This document shows, piece after piece, positions 1 to 10,627 of a DNA stretch of 64,000 nucleotides. The notes beneath the pieces were generated by a model. That model was given only the letters and a program-made list of their open reading frames with translations, was not told where the DNA came from and made no database searches. A program made the position numbers and the translations under genes. This DNA comes from Xyrauchen texanus (taxonomy: Eukaryota; Chordata; Actinopteri; Cypriniformes; Catostomidae), in the NCBI RefSeq assembly GCF_025860055.1, contig NC_068301.1, positions 1,816,051-1,880,050 on the forward strand, read 5' to 3'. Numbering within the stretch: position 1 is the first letter of the stretch; each line of letters opens with the position of its first letter.

Positions 1-1022
1 TGAAGATGATGATTCTCAGAAGCTGCTAGATATGGCATCTTTTTGGACCCCGGTTCAAGATGGACTTCATCAGTGCAGACAAGAAGACCCAAGTTAAGGC
101 CAGTGTGGCATCACAGATGATGGAATGCCAGGAGAAATCAAGCTGCAGCACTGACGTGGAGCCCAACGTTACCAGTGCACCCCCAGGCAAAGAAAGCAAA
201 GAAGTCCTTGGGAAGCTTCTTTAAACAGAGTGAAACCGTAGCAAAGGGTGATACCTCTCTGACCCTAAAGGATGCTGTGGAAGCAGAGTTAAACACCTAC
301 ATGCTAACACCTGTAATAGACAAAGAGGAGGATCCACTTGCATGGTGGAAAGTACACAAACTAAGCTTTCCTCGACTCGCCAGACTTGCCTGCAAATACC
401 TGTGTATTCCTGCGACAAGCTCGCCATCAGAGAGTCTTTTCAGTACTAGTGGCAACATCGTCACTTGCCAACGAACCTGTCTCAAGCCTGCAAAGGTTGA
501 TAGACTTGTGTTCTTATCTAAAAACCTTGAGTAAGCAAAGCATACAGCATACATAAGCATGCATCATGCTAAAGAATACTCAGTTTAGGAGAAGTTTTAT
601 TTTATTTTGTTTAGCCATGATTATGATGATGACCAACACTGTTTTACTTTGGCACTTTTGCTAAGAAAAGTTGACTTAAAAACAAAAGATTGTGAACCAA
701 AATGCTTAAAATAAATATATTTTTTATAAAACAAATTATAAGTTATATTTTTGTAAACCAATCTGGGGGTTGGTGTAAAGCTGCTGTTTTATTTAAAAAT
801 GTGTTCTGCTTTTCTGTTTACAGAAATATGTTCTAACTTTGAAATAAAATATTAAGTGACCTTTTGTCACATGTAATGAAGCTTGCTTATTAGTGAAATT
901 ATTAATATCATGGAATTGTAATTACTGACTTTAGCCTGGATTGATGGCTCACAATATCACTAATATATATCGTTGGGAAAAAATATCGCAATGTATTTTT
1001 TTTCCAATATCGTGCAGCCCTA
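1..1022 (+). mobile_element. hAT-1 element, 3' part (monomer I)
   Basis: This is the 3' part of a ZBED-like hAT transposon whose 5' part lies left of the window. It matches 15593-16615 almost base for base. The right terminus at 1006-1022 reads AATATCGTGCAGCCCTA, the inverse of the common fish hAT end TAGGGCTGCACGATATT. The element is followed directly by Tc1-2 sequence starting CTTGGCAC, so hAT-1 is inserted in that Tc1 copy. The stretch 535-1005 is AT-rich 3' non-coding sequence of the element. Confidence 0.8.
175..534 (+). pseudogene. hAT-1 transposase C-terminus (hATC dimerisation domain)
   Basis: This frame encodes the C-terminal dimerisation region of a ZBED/hAT transposase. The core is about residues 54-115, with the family-typical run around SSPSESLFSTSGNI followed by a conserved VDRLVFLSKNL-like end. 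The frame is open here, whereas the copy in monomer II has a TAG at the matching Trp codon (15938-15940). Upstream, 1-174 carries the preceding transposase region but in other frames (frameshifts near 1 and 40), so no complete transposase can be made. No Met start is implied: this is an internal piece of a longer protein. Confidence 0.8.
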
Positions 1023-1140
1023 CTTGGCACACATATTTTTGGGCAGTTTCTCCTATTCTTCTTTGCAGGACCTCTAAAGCTCCATCAGGCTGGATGGGGA
1101 GCATCAGTGCACAGCCATTTTCAGATCTCTCCAGAGATGT

Positions 1141-1329
1141 TCAATCGGGTTCAAGTCTGGGCCACTCAAGGACATTCACAGAGTTGTCCCGCAGCCACTC
1201 CTTTGTTATCTTGGCTGTGTGCTTGGGGTCGTTGTCCTGTTGGAAGATGAACCTTCGCCCCAGGCTGAGGTCCCGAGTGCTCTGGAGCAGGTTTTCATCA
1301 AGGATGTCTCTGTACATTGCTGCATTCAT
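1141..1329 (-). pseudogene. Tc1-2 transposase fragment (third catalytic region)
   Basis: This 62-residue frame carries the Tc1 signature QQDNDPKHTAK followed by EWLRDNSVNVLEWP, the segment holding the second Asp of the DD34E catalytic triad. It is followed in other frames by the degenerate C-terminus towards 1031. It belongs to a family different from the upstream Sleeping Beauty-like piece. No intact protein is possible. Confidence 0.8.
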
Positions 1330-1425
1330 CTTTCCCTCAATCCTGACTAGTCTCCCAGTTCCTGCCGCTGAAAAGCACCCTCACAACATGAAGCTGTCAC
1401 CACCATGCTTCACAGTTGGGATGGT

Positions 1426-2007
1426 TTACTTCTGCTTGCAAGTCTCACCCTTTTTTTTTTTTTTCCAAACATAACGATGGTTATTATGGCCATGTTGTTT
1501 CATCAGACCAGATGACACTTCTCCAAAAGTAAGATCTTTGTCGCCATGTGCACTTGCAAACTGTAGTCTGGCTTTATTATGGTGGTTTTGGAGCAGTGGC
1601 TTCTTCTTTGCCGAGCAGCCTTTCAGGTTATCTCGATAATGGACTCGTTTTACTGTGGATATAGATACTTGTATACCTGTTTCCACCAGCATCTTCACAA
1701 AGTCCTTTGCTGTTGTTCTGGGATTGATTTGCACTTTTTGCACCAAAATATGATCATCTCTAGGAGACCGAATGCGTCTCCTTCCTGAGCGGTATGATGG
1801 CGGCGTGGTCCCATGGGGTTTATACTTGTGTACTATTGTTTGTACAGATGAACGTGGCACCTTCAGGCATTCGGAAATTGCTCCCAAGCATGAACCAGAG
1901 TTGTGGAGGTAAACACATTTTTTTCTGAGATCTTGGCTGATTTCTTTTGATTTACCCATGATGTCAAGCAAAGAGGCACTAAGTTGAAGGTAGGACTTAA
2001 AATACAT
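1426..2007 (-). pseudogene. Sleeping Beauty-like Tc1 transposase N-terminus
   Basis: The frame contains the paired helix-turn-helix DNA-binding region (start MGKSKEISQDLRKK at about residue 17, GAISECLKVPRSSVQT, then the GRRRIRSPRD hook) and reaches the HGDKDLTFGE region just before the catalytic core. There the frame is lost: the first catalytic Asp region reads as SSGLMKQ rather than the usual WSDETKI. A homopolymer run near 1449-1463 marks the broken end. The catalytic half is replaced by Tc1-2 sequence. Confidence 0.85.
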
Positions 2008-2130
2008 CTACTAGTACACCTCCAATTCAGAACACCTCCTATCAGAAGCTGCTTAAAGGCACAGTTAACTAAGTGTATGTAAACTTCTGACCCACTGGAA
2101 TTGTGATATAATCCATTAAAAGTGAAACAT

Positions 2131-2177
2131 CAGGTCATCAGTCCATGAGTTTAAGCTCAAACACAACTGGATTATAC
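2131..2177 (+). mobile_element. Tc1-like remnant, left piece (split by element X)
   Basis: This 47-bp stretch matches 44687-44730 in monomer III, part of an old Tc1-like remnant. Its continuation is at 9121-9260, on the other side of element X, so element X landed inside it. Confidence 0.6.
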
Positions 2178-2505
2178 AGCTGGGTGATTCTCACGAAATC
2201 CAGATTTAGAAGGTGTCCAGCATCAGAATTTTTAAAATGCCCTTAAAGCCAATTTTCTTTTTGCACATATAAGATTAAGGTCTGAACTTACTATAACCAT
2301 TATTTTTACAAGATTTAAAAAATATTTCCTATCTAATTATTTAAATTTTTAGATGAAGTCCATAAAAAATTATCATTACCCCAACATGACATTACATTAA
2401 GTATATGGTTAAAAATGTGTATTTTTGGCTAATGTTAAAGTAGACTCTTATTACTCGTGCTCAAAGCTATGTAAAACTCTGGAGAGATTACTTTTTCATA
2501 TTTAT

Positions 2506-5500
2506 TAGTGGTGCTTGCAAAGCATCACTATTGTAATCTCACATACTTATTATACTTTTTATTTTTAGTGGTGCTTGCAAAGCATCACTATTGTAATCTC
2601 ACATACTTATTATTTTTATTTTTATTTTTATTTTTATTTTTATATCTCTTAACAAAACTTCGCACCTAACTCGTCCCGCACCGTTTAGCGTAGACCCACG
2701 TAATGAGGTGTCAAATCGAACGGCCTATTGAGGACACGTGTGCTATGACTTTTATAAGCTGATCGAGGTACGGTATTTGCCCCAGGGGCAAAAAAGCGGC
2801 CGAAAAATCCCATAGACTTAACATTGAGACAAACGTTGACGCGTCACTGCTCCAAGCGAGGATTTCGTAGAAACGTGTGATTTGCCACATTTGAAGAGGC
2901 TGGCAGGCTCTGTAAGAGCATACCTCAATATGGGGTAAAAGTTGCACCCCTGGGGGCAGGAGCTGCCCAAAAATGCCCCAATTGACTTATAATGGTGTAG
3001 GACGGCCCATGAAATGAAAAGGCATAGGGATTTGTATTGAACATAGCTCTGGATCACAGTGTCATAGAGACGAGGGGGTGGGCTCATTTTACTCAGACGA
3101 CCAATCAGTCTCTCAGGATCATTGTGAAGCTATCAAGCCACGCCCTAGCAACCATTAAGAGCACCTTAGCAACAAGTCCCATACACTTCTATTGAAACAG
3201 ATCAAAGGGATATCTCCGGATAGAAGTGTCATAGAAACACAAGGGTGGTCTCGTTTGACTCGGGACAGCAAACAGCCAATCATGCATCAAATCAACACTT
3301 CCTAGCCCCTCCCTAGCAACCATTGTCAAGCACCTTAACAACCAAAATCCATAGAGGGATATCTTCCATTCTGAATGTCACAGAGGCATGGGAGTTGGTT
3401 TATATCATTCATACTGACAAGCAGCCTTTGGAGATTCATGATTGGCAGCTGCCAAGCCACTCCCTAGCAACTACACAGAGTACCCTAGCAACCGTTTAGC
3501 AGTAACTATATCTCTGCACCAGAAAATCAGAGAGACTTCTGGGTTGATTTATTTCAATCAGGATGGCAAGGACACTTGATTAGTATCACTATGGTAACTG
3601 CCTAGCAACCAGATGGGGTTACCCTAGCAACCGAGTAACAAATCACATATCTCTGCATCAGAAAAACGTAGAGACTTCCGGGTTGACTTATTTCAATCAG
3701 GATGGAAAGGAGACTTCATTAGTATCACTATGGTAACTGCCTAGCAACCAGATGGGCTTACCCTAGCAACCGAGTAACAAATCACATATCTCTGCATCAC
3801 AAAAACATAGAGACTTCCGGGTTGACTTATTTCAATCAGGATGGCAAGGACACTTGATTAGTATCACTATGGTAACTGCCTAGCAACCACATGGGGTTAC
3901 CCTAGCAACCGAGTAACAAATCACATATCTCTGCACCAGAAAACAGTACAGATTTTTGGGTTGACTTATTTCACTCAGGATGGAAAGGAGCCATGTATTG
4001 TATTACCTTGCTAACTGCATAGCAACCACATGGGCTTACCCTAGCAACCTAGTAACAAATCACATATTTCTGCACCAGAAAATTATACAGACTTCTGGGT
4101 TGATTTATTTATGACCACAATTTCTGTTCTTTTCAAGCAGGCTATTTGACGAGTTTTGCCACGGCAAGCACCACTCACATTTTCTTCAGGAAATGTACCT
4201 ATCTAGTTATTTTTATTATATCTCTTAACAAAACTTCGGCACCTAACTCGTCCCGCACCGTTTGGCGTAGACCCACGAATGAGGTACCAAATCGAACGGC
4301 CTATTGAGGACACGTGTGCTATGACTTTTATAAGCGATCGGGGGTACGGTATTTGCCCCAGGGGCAAAAAGCGGCCGAAAAATCCCATAGACTTAACATT
4401 GAGACAAACTTTGACGCGTCACAGCTCCAAGCGAGGATTTCAGTAGAAACGTGTGATTTGCCACATTTGAAGAGGCTGGCAGGCTCTGTAAGAGCATACC
4501 TCAATATGGGGTAAAAGTTGCACCCCTAGGGGGCAGGAGCTGCCCAAAAATGCCCCAATTGACTTATAATGGTGTAGGACGGCCCATGAAATGAAAAGGC
4601 ATAGGGATTTGTATTGAACATAGCTCTGGATCACAGTGTCATAGAGACGAGGGGGTGGGCTCATTTTACTCAGACAACCAATCAGTCTCTCTGGATCATT
4701 GTGAAGCTATCAAGCCACGCCCTAGCAACCATTAAGAGCACCTTAGCAACAAGTCCCATAGACTTCTATTGAAAAAGATCAAAGGGATATCTCCGGATAG
4801 AAGTGTCATAGAAACACAAGGGTGGTCTCGTTTGACTCGGGACAGCAAACAGCCAATCATGCATCACTTCAACACTTCCTAGCCCCTCCCTAGCAACCAT
4901 TGTCGAGCACCTTAACAACCAAAATCCATAGAGGGATATCTTCCATTCTGAATGTCACAGAGGCATGGGAGTTGGTTTATATCATTCATACTGACAAGCA
5001 GCCTTTGGAGTTTCATGATTGGCAGCTGCCAAGCCACTCCCTAGCAACTAAACAGAGTACCCTAGCAACCGTTCAGCAATAACTATATCTCTGCACCACA
5101 AAATCAGAGAGACTTCCGGGTTGATTTATTTCACTCAGGACGGCAAGGACACTTGATTAGTATCACTATGGTAACTGCCTAGCAACCAGATGGGGTTACC
5201 CTAGCAACCAAGTAACAAATCACATATCTCTGCATCAGAAAAACGTAGAGAATTCCGGGTTGACTTATTTCAATCAGGATGGCAAGGACATTTGATTAGT
5301 ATCACTATGGTAACTTCCTAGCAACCATATGATGTTACCCTAGCAACAGAGTAACAAATCACATATCTCTGCATCACAAAAACATAGAGACTTCCGGGTT
5401 GATTTATTCCAATCAGGATGGCAAGGACACTTGATAAGTATCACTACGGTAACTGCCTAGCAACCACATGGGGTTACCCTAGCAACAGAGTAACAAATAA

Positions 5501-5794
5501 CATATCTCTGCATCAGAAAAACGTACAGACTTCCGGGTTGACTTGTTTCGCTCGGGGTGGAAAGGAGCCGCGTATTGTATCACCTTGGTAACTGCATAGC
5601 AACCACACGGGCTTACCCTAGCAACCGAGTAACAAATCACATATTTCTGCCCCAGAAAATCGTAGAGACTTCCGGGTTGATTTATGTACGACCGCGATTT
5701 TTGTTCTTTTCGAGTTACGACACGCTGTTTGCCGAGTTTTGCCACGGCAAGCACCACTCACATTTTCTTCAGGAAATGTACCCATCTAGTTATT
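2506..5794 (+). repeat. 3.3-kb block of 139-bp repeats in two 1.58-kb units
   Basis: This block is absent from the matching site in monomer II (about 18103), so it was inserted or lost as a unit. It begins with a 71-bp tandem duplication containing TGCTTGCAAAGCATCACTA (2507-2640). Two units follow that are near copies of each other, 2641-4216 and 4217-5794 (offset 1576). Inside each, the part after the GCACCGTTTGGCGTAGACCC-like head contains tandem 139-bp modules marked by ACCCTAGCAACCGAGTAAC. In the first unit modules start near 3621, 3760, 3899 and 4038, exactly 139 bp apart. Confidence 0.8.
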
Positions 5795-6924
5795 TTTTGT
5801 AATTTCCTTATTTTCTCTCATTACCGAAACATACGTGATGATTTACAATTTCTTTTATTTAATTGTTTTACTAAAAGATAACATACACATTTGTTATGTA
5901 GCAGACCTTAAATAAGTAGTGTTGTATAATATGTATATACATTTTAAAACAAAATATGATTATCTAATTATTACTTAATTTGTAAAAAAGATACATGTTG
6001 CGGTAATGAAAATGCAATTTCGGTAATGAGAATCAATGTTTCGGAAATGAGATTTAGCTCACACATTAACGTTGACAAAGGGGTTTGATGCCTAACCCTA
6101 TTTTACATATTTAAAACGCATACAATTTTAAAATAATATTAATTTCATGAACAGTTTCATTTTCTCATTTATCGTAATCATCACAGTACCATGCCTTGTG
6201 TTAACAAGTGTTGTCTATATAAGTTACAATGTTATGCTCATAAAGAATCATGTCATGTAGCCTACACTGTAGTACTAACAAATATACAACCATTAGTATA
6301 AATATTATCATTCTAGTATAACACATAATCATGTGTTCATGAGAACTTTTTCAATGTAACATATTATCATGTGGTCCTGAGAAACATTTAAATGTAACAG
6401 CATCATGTGCTCTTGTAAAAAGATTTTAGTTTAGCTAAAACACTTTGGTCCTGACATTCAACCACACAACCTTTTTCTGAGAATAATTTCATGTGAAGAA
6501 CTTGAATAGCAGCAACTCGATTTATGAGTTGGTCAAACAACTAAAACAAACAACTGGAACGACTGCTTTGTACTAGAGATGCACCGATCGACCGGCCAGG
6601 GACCGGAATTAGCCGATTTACCGCATGCTCGGCCCGGACCAGTAACCGGCCGGTAAGCCTCACGTCTTACCGATTCCAAGCCGGTCCGTTTTGTTGCCAG
6701 CGGTGCAGGCAATAACGTCACAGCCGCATGTAAACATGTCATTGGCGTGGGAGATCTTCACTGTGTGAGTGAAGTATATATAAAGTTCGAAATGTGTTAT
6801 AATTGTAAGGCAAAAGTAAACCGTGGGGAACCACCACAATAACTTTCGGAACAACAAACCTAATTAGACACTTATAACACCATCACCCAGCTGAAAATGC
6901 CCATTTTAAAAAAGAAGCTAAAAA

Positions 6925-7263
6925 GTGAATGCAGCTAAAGCTAGCCAGAGCTCAGAGCCAGTCACAAGTCAGCAGCCTCTCCTATCATTCCTTGGAATGA
7001 GCAGCGAAAATACCAAAGCAATTACAAGGAAAATGATGGAATTCATGGCCCTGGATGACCAGCTGTTCTCCATAGTTGAGGACAGAGGGATCAGAAATCT
7101 GATAAATGTCCTCGATACAGAGTATGAGGTACTTTCCGACATCGTGTTGCCCGAGTTGTTTAATCTCGTGTCATGTCACACACGAAGCCTGTTTTCTGTC
7201 AACATTTGGGTACACAAATCCGGGACAGGGGAAGGGGGGTGCTGGATGGCAGAGGCAGGCTAA
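6925..7263 (+). pseudogene. ZBED-like hAT transposase fragment
   Basis: The first 80 residues match the region after the BED finger of ZBED-like hAT transposases (AITRKMMEFMALDDQLFSIV, then RGIRNLINVLDTEYEVLSD). Homology ends abruptly near 7190, where the frame runs into unrelated sequence before a TAA. It starts on a GTG in an open frame, so the true start is not defined. The BED finger, catalytic core and dimerisation domain are absent. Confidence 0.7.
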
Positions 7264-7279
7264 ATACATACAAATTGTG

Positions 7280-7495
7280 CCGTTGTGATTTAACGTAATT
7301 TTTCCCACCGTGTCCGATATTAAAATCAGTGCGACACACATTACGAAAGGCGTGGCCATTGTCGATATGGCTTCGGGATATGAAATTCAATTCTTCCATC
7401 CAGCTGTTGTTAAATTTACATGTATATTTTGTTTTTTCACCGGAGCACCAGCTGATTCTTCTCCTCCCATCTACCAGTGATGCTTGATTTAACAT
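7280..7495 (-). pseudogene. BED/TTF-type zinc-finger fragment, inverted inside hAT-2
   Basis: On the minus strand the frame reads through HAFRNVCRTDFNIGHGGKN. This resembles the finger region of another hAT transposase family in which a Cys-x2-Cys / FSxGHGGxND pattern is usual. One Cys is missing and the downstream His pair is disrupted. The same fragment recurs at 19598-19801 and 42294-42440. Confidence 0.5.
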
Positions 7496-8191
7496 CCCGC
7501 GTCTACTGCCTGCGCGGATATCAACAGTGCAAATGGGTTGTAGGTTGCCAGATTGTGGTCATGGCAACTGGACCACCTTGGAATAATATATTGATTTGAT
7601 TATTCATATAACGTGGTTTGGGCCATACAAATTACGGGAGTTTTTTTTGGGAGAAATAACAAAACGGGAGACTCCTGGGAAAAACGGGAGTGTTGACACG
7701 GGATATGCAAGCCGTTCCCGAAGCAGTGCTCCGTTTTACAACTGATATTTGGACATCTAACGTAAGTTGAGCGTATTGGACACTTCAGTTTTTCAGATGT
7801 TTGGAATTGTTTTGTTAGACGAGTAGTAATAAAGAGAAAAAGGTCCATTTATAAAAATAGTGGAAAATGACATCTGTTATATAAAGCAACTCATTTGCAG
7901 TTAATTGTTATTTCTACCTCTTTCCAGTCACAGAGCACTTTATTTTCAGAGTTGTTTAAGTGAGAGAAGATCCTGTAACTTAGTGCAGTTTGGGGGAAAT
8001 TGTAATGTTTAATAATTAATTTTATTATGAAAATAAAATTTAGCATTGAAGCAAGGTAGATTTTGTTTGTATATGTGGTCAATAATAGTTCTTGGAAAGA
8101 AAATCGGAAAAAATCGGTATCGGCAGGTCACACTTGCAAAAAATCGGAAATCGGCCAAGAAAATTGCAATCGTTGCATCTCTACTTTGTAC

Positions 8192-9116
8192 CAATCACGT
8201 TTTCCCCCAACTGTAACTCATTCATGAGCGTTTTTTATGTTTTGCCCATATGTCAGGTAAAATGCAGAAATGTCTAGCAGAGGAGGTGACATTTCTGCAA
8301 GGTTTACGCAATTTGTTCAAGAAGTGTTTAAGGCAAATATCAAGTTATATTGAAATGAGCAAGAGTTATAGTGCACGTCCCTCCTTCAGAAGTCTGTTTC
8401 TGATCACCGAAACATTGAGTATCTCCACCGCAACAGGCCTTCAATTGTTTCCCTCTCTTTTTATATTTAGACCATAATGGGGTATATAGTAATCAAAAAA
8501 TTAAAACGGCAACATTTTTTAAAACTTCACAAACTCATGTTTCAGTAATGAGAACTAAAAAGTTGTGTAGGTACTATGACAAACAAAATTTTAACTTTTA
8601 TTTGGAGAGAAAAAATAAGAACTGCTTACCTGGTAGCCATCTTGAGTGTCACAGTCAATTATGTCCCTTCCAACAAAATTTCTTGAAAATGTTAGTTCCT
8701 TGAGGACTTAAACAATGATTGAAAATTGTTGCGGAGGATGAGAAAATTGGTCTTGGACACATTTATATTCCTTATTGTTGTCACTACATTTACCAGTGAT
8801 CAACAAATACCACATGTTTCTTTACTGTAAATGTTTATAGTATAACATGCACTGAAGCTTTTTATTTTTTTTAATTATAAATATTTCCATCTCAAAGAAC
8901 ACAAATCCAATCATGGACACGTTGCGGTAATGAAACATTTCCCCTTAAATGTGGAAAAAACAACAAAATTGGTTTTTATGATGTCATTTGAAATAATGTG
9001 CAAAATAGTACATGAAGAGATGTTTATAACTGTATCCTTCTTATTTTGATAGCATTTACTTTTATCATCAAAATGTTTCATGACACCTCATATGTCTAAT
9101 TTCGCGAGAATCACCC
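8192..9116. other. right arm of element X, non-coding
   Basis: This is AT-rich sequence without a supported gene. It carries the GGTAATGA-type repeats (for example CAGTAATGAGAAC near 8543 and GCGGTAATGAAAC near 8925) and the right inverted end. A 75-codon open frame at 8250-8477 is conserved in monomer II but has no recognisable domain. Confidence 0.5.
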
Positions 9117-9120
9117 AGCT

Positions 9121-9341
9121 ACACAATGATCCAACGTACAGAAATAATCCCTGTGCAACATAGCTCAAACGATGCAAAATTAAAGTTTTGGACAAAATCA
9201 CAACTTGAACGTGATTGAGGTGCATAAAAAGAACCTTAAAACGAGCCTTTCATGCTTGAAAACACTCTAAAGTGGCTGTACTGAATGTACATGCTATATA
9301 TGTTAATATATTAATGTTTAATCTGTCTTTAACCAGATAAT
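9121..9341 (-). other. Tc1-like remnant and U1 3' flank with 3' box
   Basis: Positions 9121-9260 continue the Tc1-like remnant split by element X. The U1 3' box lies at 9322-9334: on the minus strand it reads GGTTAAAGACAGA, matching the vertebrate snRNA 3' processing box GTTTN(0-3)AAARNNAGA, 7 bp past the RNA end. Confidence 0.6.
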
Positions 9342-9505
9342 CAGGGGAGAGCGCGAACGCAGTCCCCCACTACCAGAAATTATGCAGTCGAGATTCCCAC
9401 ATTTGGGGAATTCGCAGGGGTCAGCACAGTCGGAGTGCAATGACTGAGCCTCACCCTGGGTGAACCACCTTCATGATCATAGTGTCTCTCCTGCCAGGTA
9501 AGTAT
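9342..9505 (-). ncRNA. U1 snRNA, copy 1
   Basis: Read on the minus strand this is a 164-nt U1 snRNA. It starts with AUACUUACCUGGCAGG, the single-stranded end that pairs with 5' splice sites, and ends with the stem-loop IV sequence GCGUUCGCGCUCUCCCCUG. The Sm site AAUUUCUGG is intact. U1 is the RNA of the U1 snRNP in nuclear pre-mRNA splicing and is made by RNA polymerase II from a TATA-less promoter. This copy differs from the others at G17A and C25U near the start of stem-loop I, which would weaken the basal GGGG pairing. A PSE and a 3' box are both present. Upstream, about 80 bp present in other copies (between CACCC and AATCAG near 9645) is deleted. It may be a variant or decaying gene. 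Confidence 0.93.
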
Positions 9506-9547
9506 GAATTTAAAGCGAGCCAATCAGAGGAGTCATTCTGCTCACTA

Positions 9548-9566
9548 CTATTCACGTCGATGGTGA
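9548..9566 (-). promoter_or_regulatory. PSE of U1 copy 1
   Basis: On the minus strand this reads TCACCATCGACGTGAATAG, close to the vertebrate proximal sequence element TCACCNTNACNTNAAAAG. It lies 43-61 bp upstream of the U1 start, the expected place for SNAPc binding. The same 19 bp occurs at the same distance in the other U1 copies. Confidence 0.8.
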
Positions 9567-9799
9567 TACACATTCAAATACACATACTTCATGACTAATA
9601 CACATTGTTATTACATGTTATTAACAAATATTTACAATTACACCCAATCAGCATTGAGCTCCAGACTATGGAGGACCTAAAGTGACAATATTAAAAATAA
9701 TTGCAAAGAATTGTAAAAATATTTAAATAAAGTGTACACGGAAACAAAACATTTTCATATCAGACATAAACTAGTACTTAAAAATCACAAGGTGGTATT

Positions 9800-10000
9800 T
9801 ATCAAGGCTCCTTGGCATCCTGAGAGGAATAAGTCAACACGGAAGTCACTATGATGTTCTGGTGCAGAGATATGCAATTTGTTACTTGGTTGCTAGGGTA
9901 ACCCCATCTAGTTGCTATGCTGTTACCAGGGTGATACAATACATGGCTCCTTGCCATCCTGAATAAAATAACTCAACCAGGAAGTCTCTCTGTGTTTTTT
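9800..10000 (-). repeat. 139-bp module(s) upstream of U1 copy 1
   Basis: One complete and one partial copy of the 139-bp module lie here in reverse orientation relative to 2506-5794. They are recognisable by GTTACTTGGTTGCTAGGGTAA and TTCTGGTGCAGAGATATG. Confidence 0.75.
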
Positions 10001-10082
10001 TCTTTACAATATTTTGCATTAATAATCATGATTTAGTAGTCCATAAACAGTGATGGTGACTCCGTTACAATCCTCCATATTA

Positions 10083-10627
10083 GAGCTCGACCGATAGTGG
10101 ATTTTGCTGATACCGATAACTAATATGGGGTTCAGCTGGACAAGACACACCCAGGCCTGATTACAGCCAGCCCTGTTCAATCAGATCAACACCTAAAGAG
10201 AACATTTTCAGCAGCAAGAAGTTGACTAAAAGGTCTCACCCAGCACAACACTATGCCAAGGTCGAAAGAAATGTCATAAATGAGGAAAAAGTTCATTGAA
10301 ATAGATTTGTAACCCTTTCCAGACTGATGAATTTCAAAGGCTCTGGGACTCCAAAGAAACACAGTGAGAGCCATTAACTCCCAATGGAGAAAACGTGGCA
10401 CAGTAGTGAACCTTCCCAGAAGTGAATCCTCCAAAAATCCTCCAAGAGCACAGATACGACTCATCCAGGATGTCACAAAAAAGCCAAGGACAACATCCGA
10501 GGAACTGCAGGCCTCTCTCGCATCACTAAACTGTTCATGACTCCACTATCAGAAAGACACTGGGCAAAAATGCCATCCGTGGAAGAGAGACGAGACAAAA
10601 ACCACTGCTAACCCAGAAGAACATTAA
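10083..10627 (+). mobile_element. degenerate Tdr/Tc1 element preceded by a hAT-3 end fragment
   Basis: 10083-10127 matches the terminal region of the hAT-3 family seen whole at 57549 (GCTCGACCGATA...). From about 10128 a Tc1 element runs on the plus strand. Its decayed transposase frame shows the N-terminal pieces QRNTVRAINSQWRKRGTVVN and KPRTTSEELQASLASL, with several stops. It is cut at 10627 by the THAP element. The long minus-strand open frame here is only the antisense shadow. Confidence 0.65.

Larger units (their letters stand above)
1023..2130 (-). mobile_element. chimeric Tc1: Tc1-2 C-terminal arm joined to Sleeping Beauty-like N-terminal arm
   Basis: On the minus strand the right part (about 1380-2130) is a Sleeping Beauty/Tdr-type Tc1 and the left part (1023 to about 1370) is the C-terminal half of a different Tc1 family, Tc1-2. 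The join lies in a stretch conserved between Tc1 families near 1365-1390. In monomers III and IV the two elements are separate neighbours. The right end keeps an inner direct-repeat-like sequence (TATGTAAACTTCTGAC near 2075) but the outer terminus is missing, so the element cannot be mobile. Confidence 0.75.
6574..8183 (+). mobile_element. hAT-2 element (monomer I)
   Basis: The ends are inverted (TAGAGATGCACCGATCG left, GCATCTCTA right) and flanked by an exact 8-bp duplication CTTTGTAC at 6566-6573 and 8184-8191, diagnostic of hAT. The inside is composite. A transposase fragment reads forward at 6925-7263, and an unrelated BED-finger-like fragment reads backwards at about 7280-7495. Near 7540-7700 lies a palindromic TTGCCAGATTGTGG region with ACGGGAG repeats that looks like the remains of a further hAT end. 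Non-autonomous. Confidence 0.85.
2182..9116. mobile_element. element X: non-coding DNA transposon with GGGTGATTCTC ends (monomer I)
   Basis: The ends are inverted repeats: left GGGTGATTCTCACGAAAT, right (read inwards) GGGTGATTCTCGCGAAAT. Both are flanked by AGCT (2178-2181 and 9117-9120). The matching sites in monomers III (44731) and IV (57125) carry a single AGCT and no element, which supports a 4-bp target duplication. The body is AT-rich with no transposase frame. It carries repeated GGTAATGA-type motifs in both orientations near each end (for example 5999-6055 and 8543). It contains two later insertions: the satellite block at 2506-5794 and hAT-2 at 6574-8183. I do not recognise the superfamily. 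Confidence 0.7.

Noticed and set aside
3617..4060. CRISPR-like array from regular 139-bp repeats
   Set aside because: The repeats are contiguous and have no unique spacers, and the genome is vertebrate.
5995..6060. TAATGARAT-like motifs suggesting a herpesvirus remnant
   Set aside because: Only the short motif is shared. No viral gene is nearby, and the motifs are better explained as subterminal repeats of element X.
10186..10476. 96-codon minus-strand frame (also 22575-22865)
   Set aside because: It is antisense to a recognisable decayed Tc1 transposase on the plus strand.
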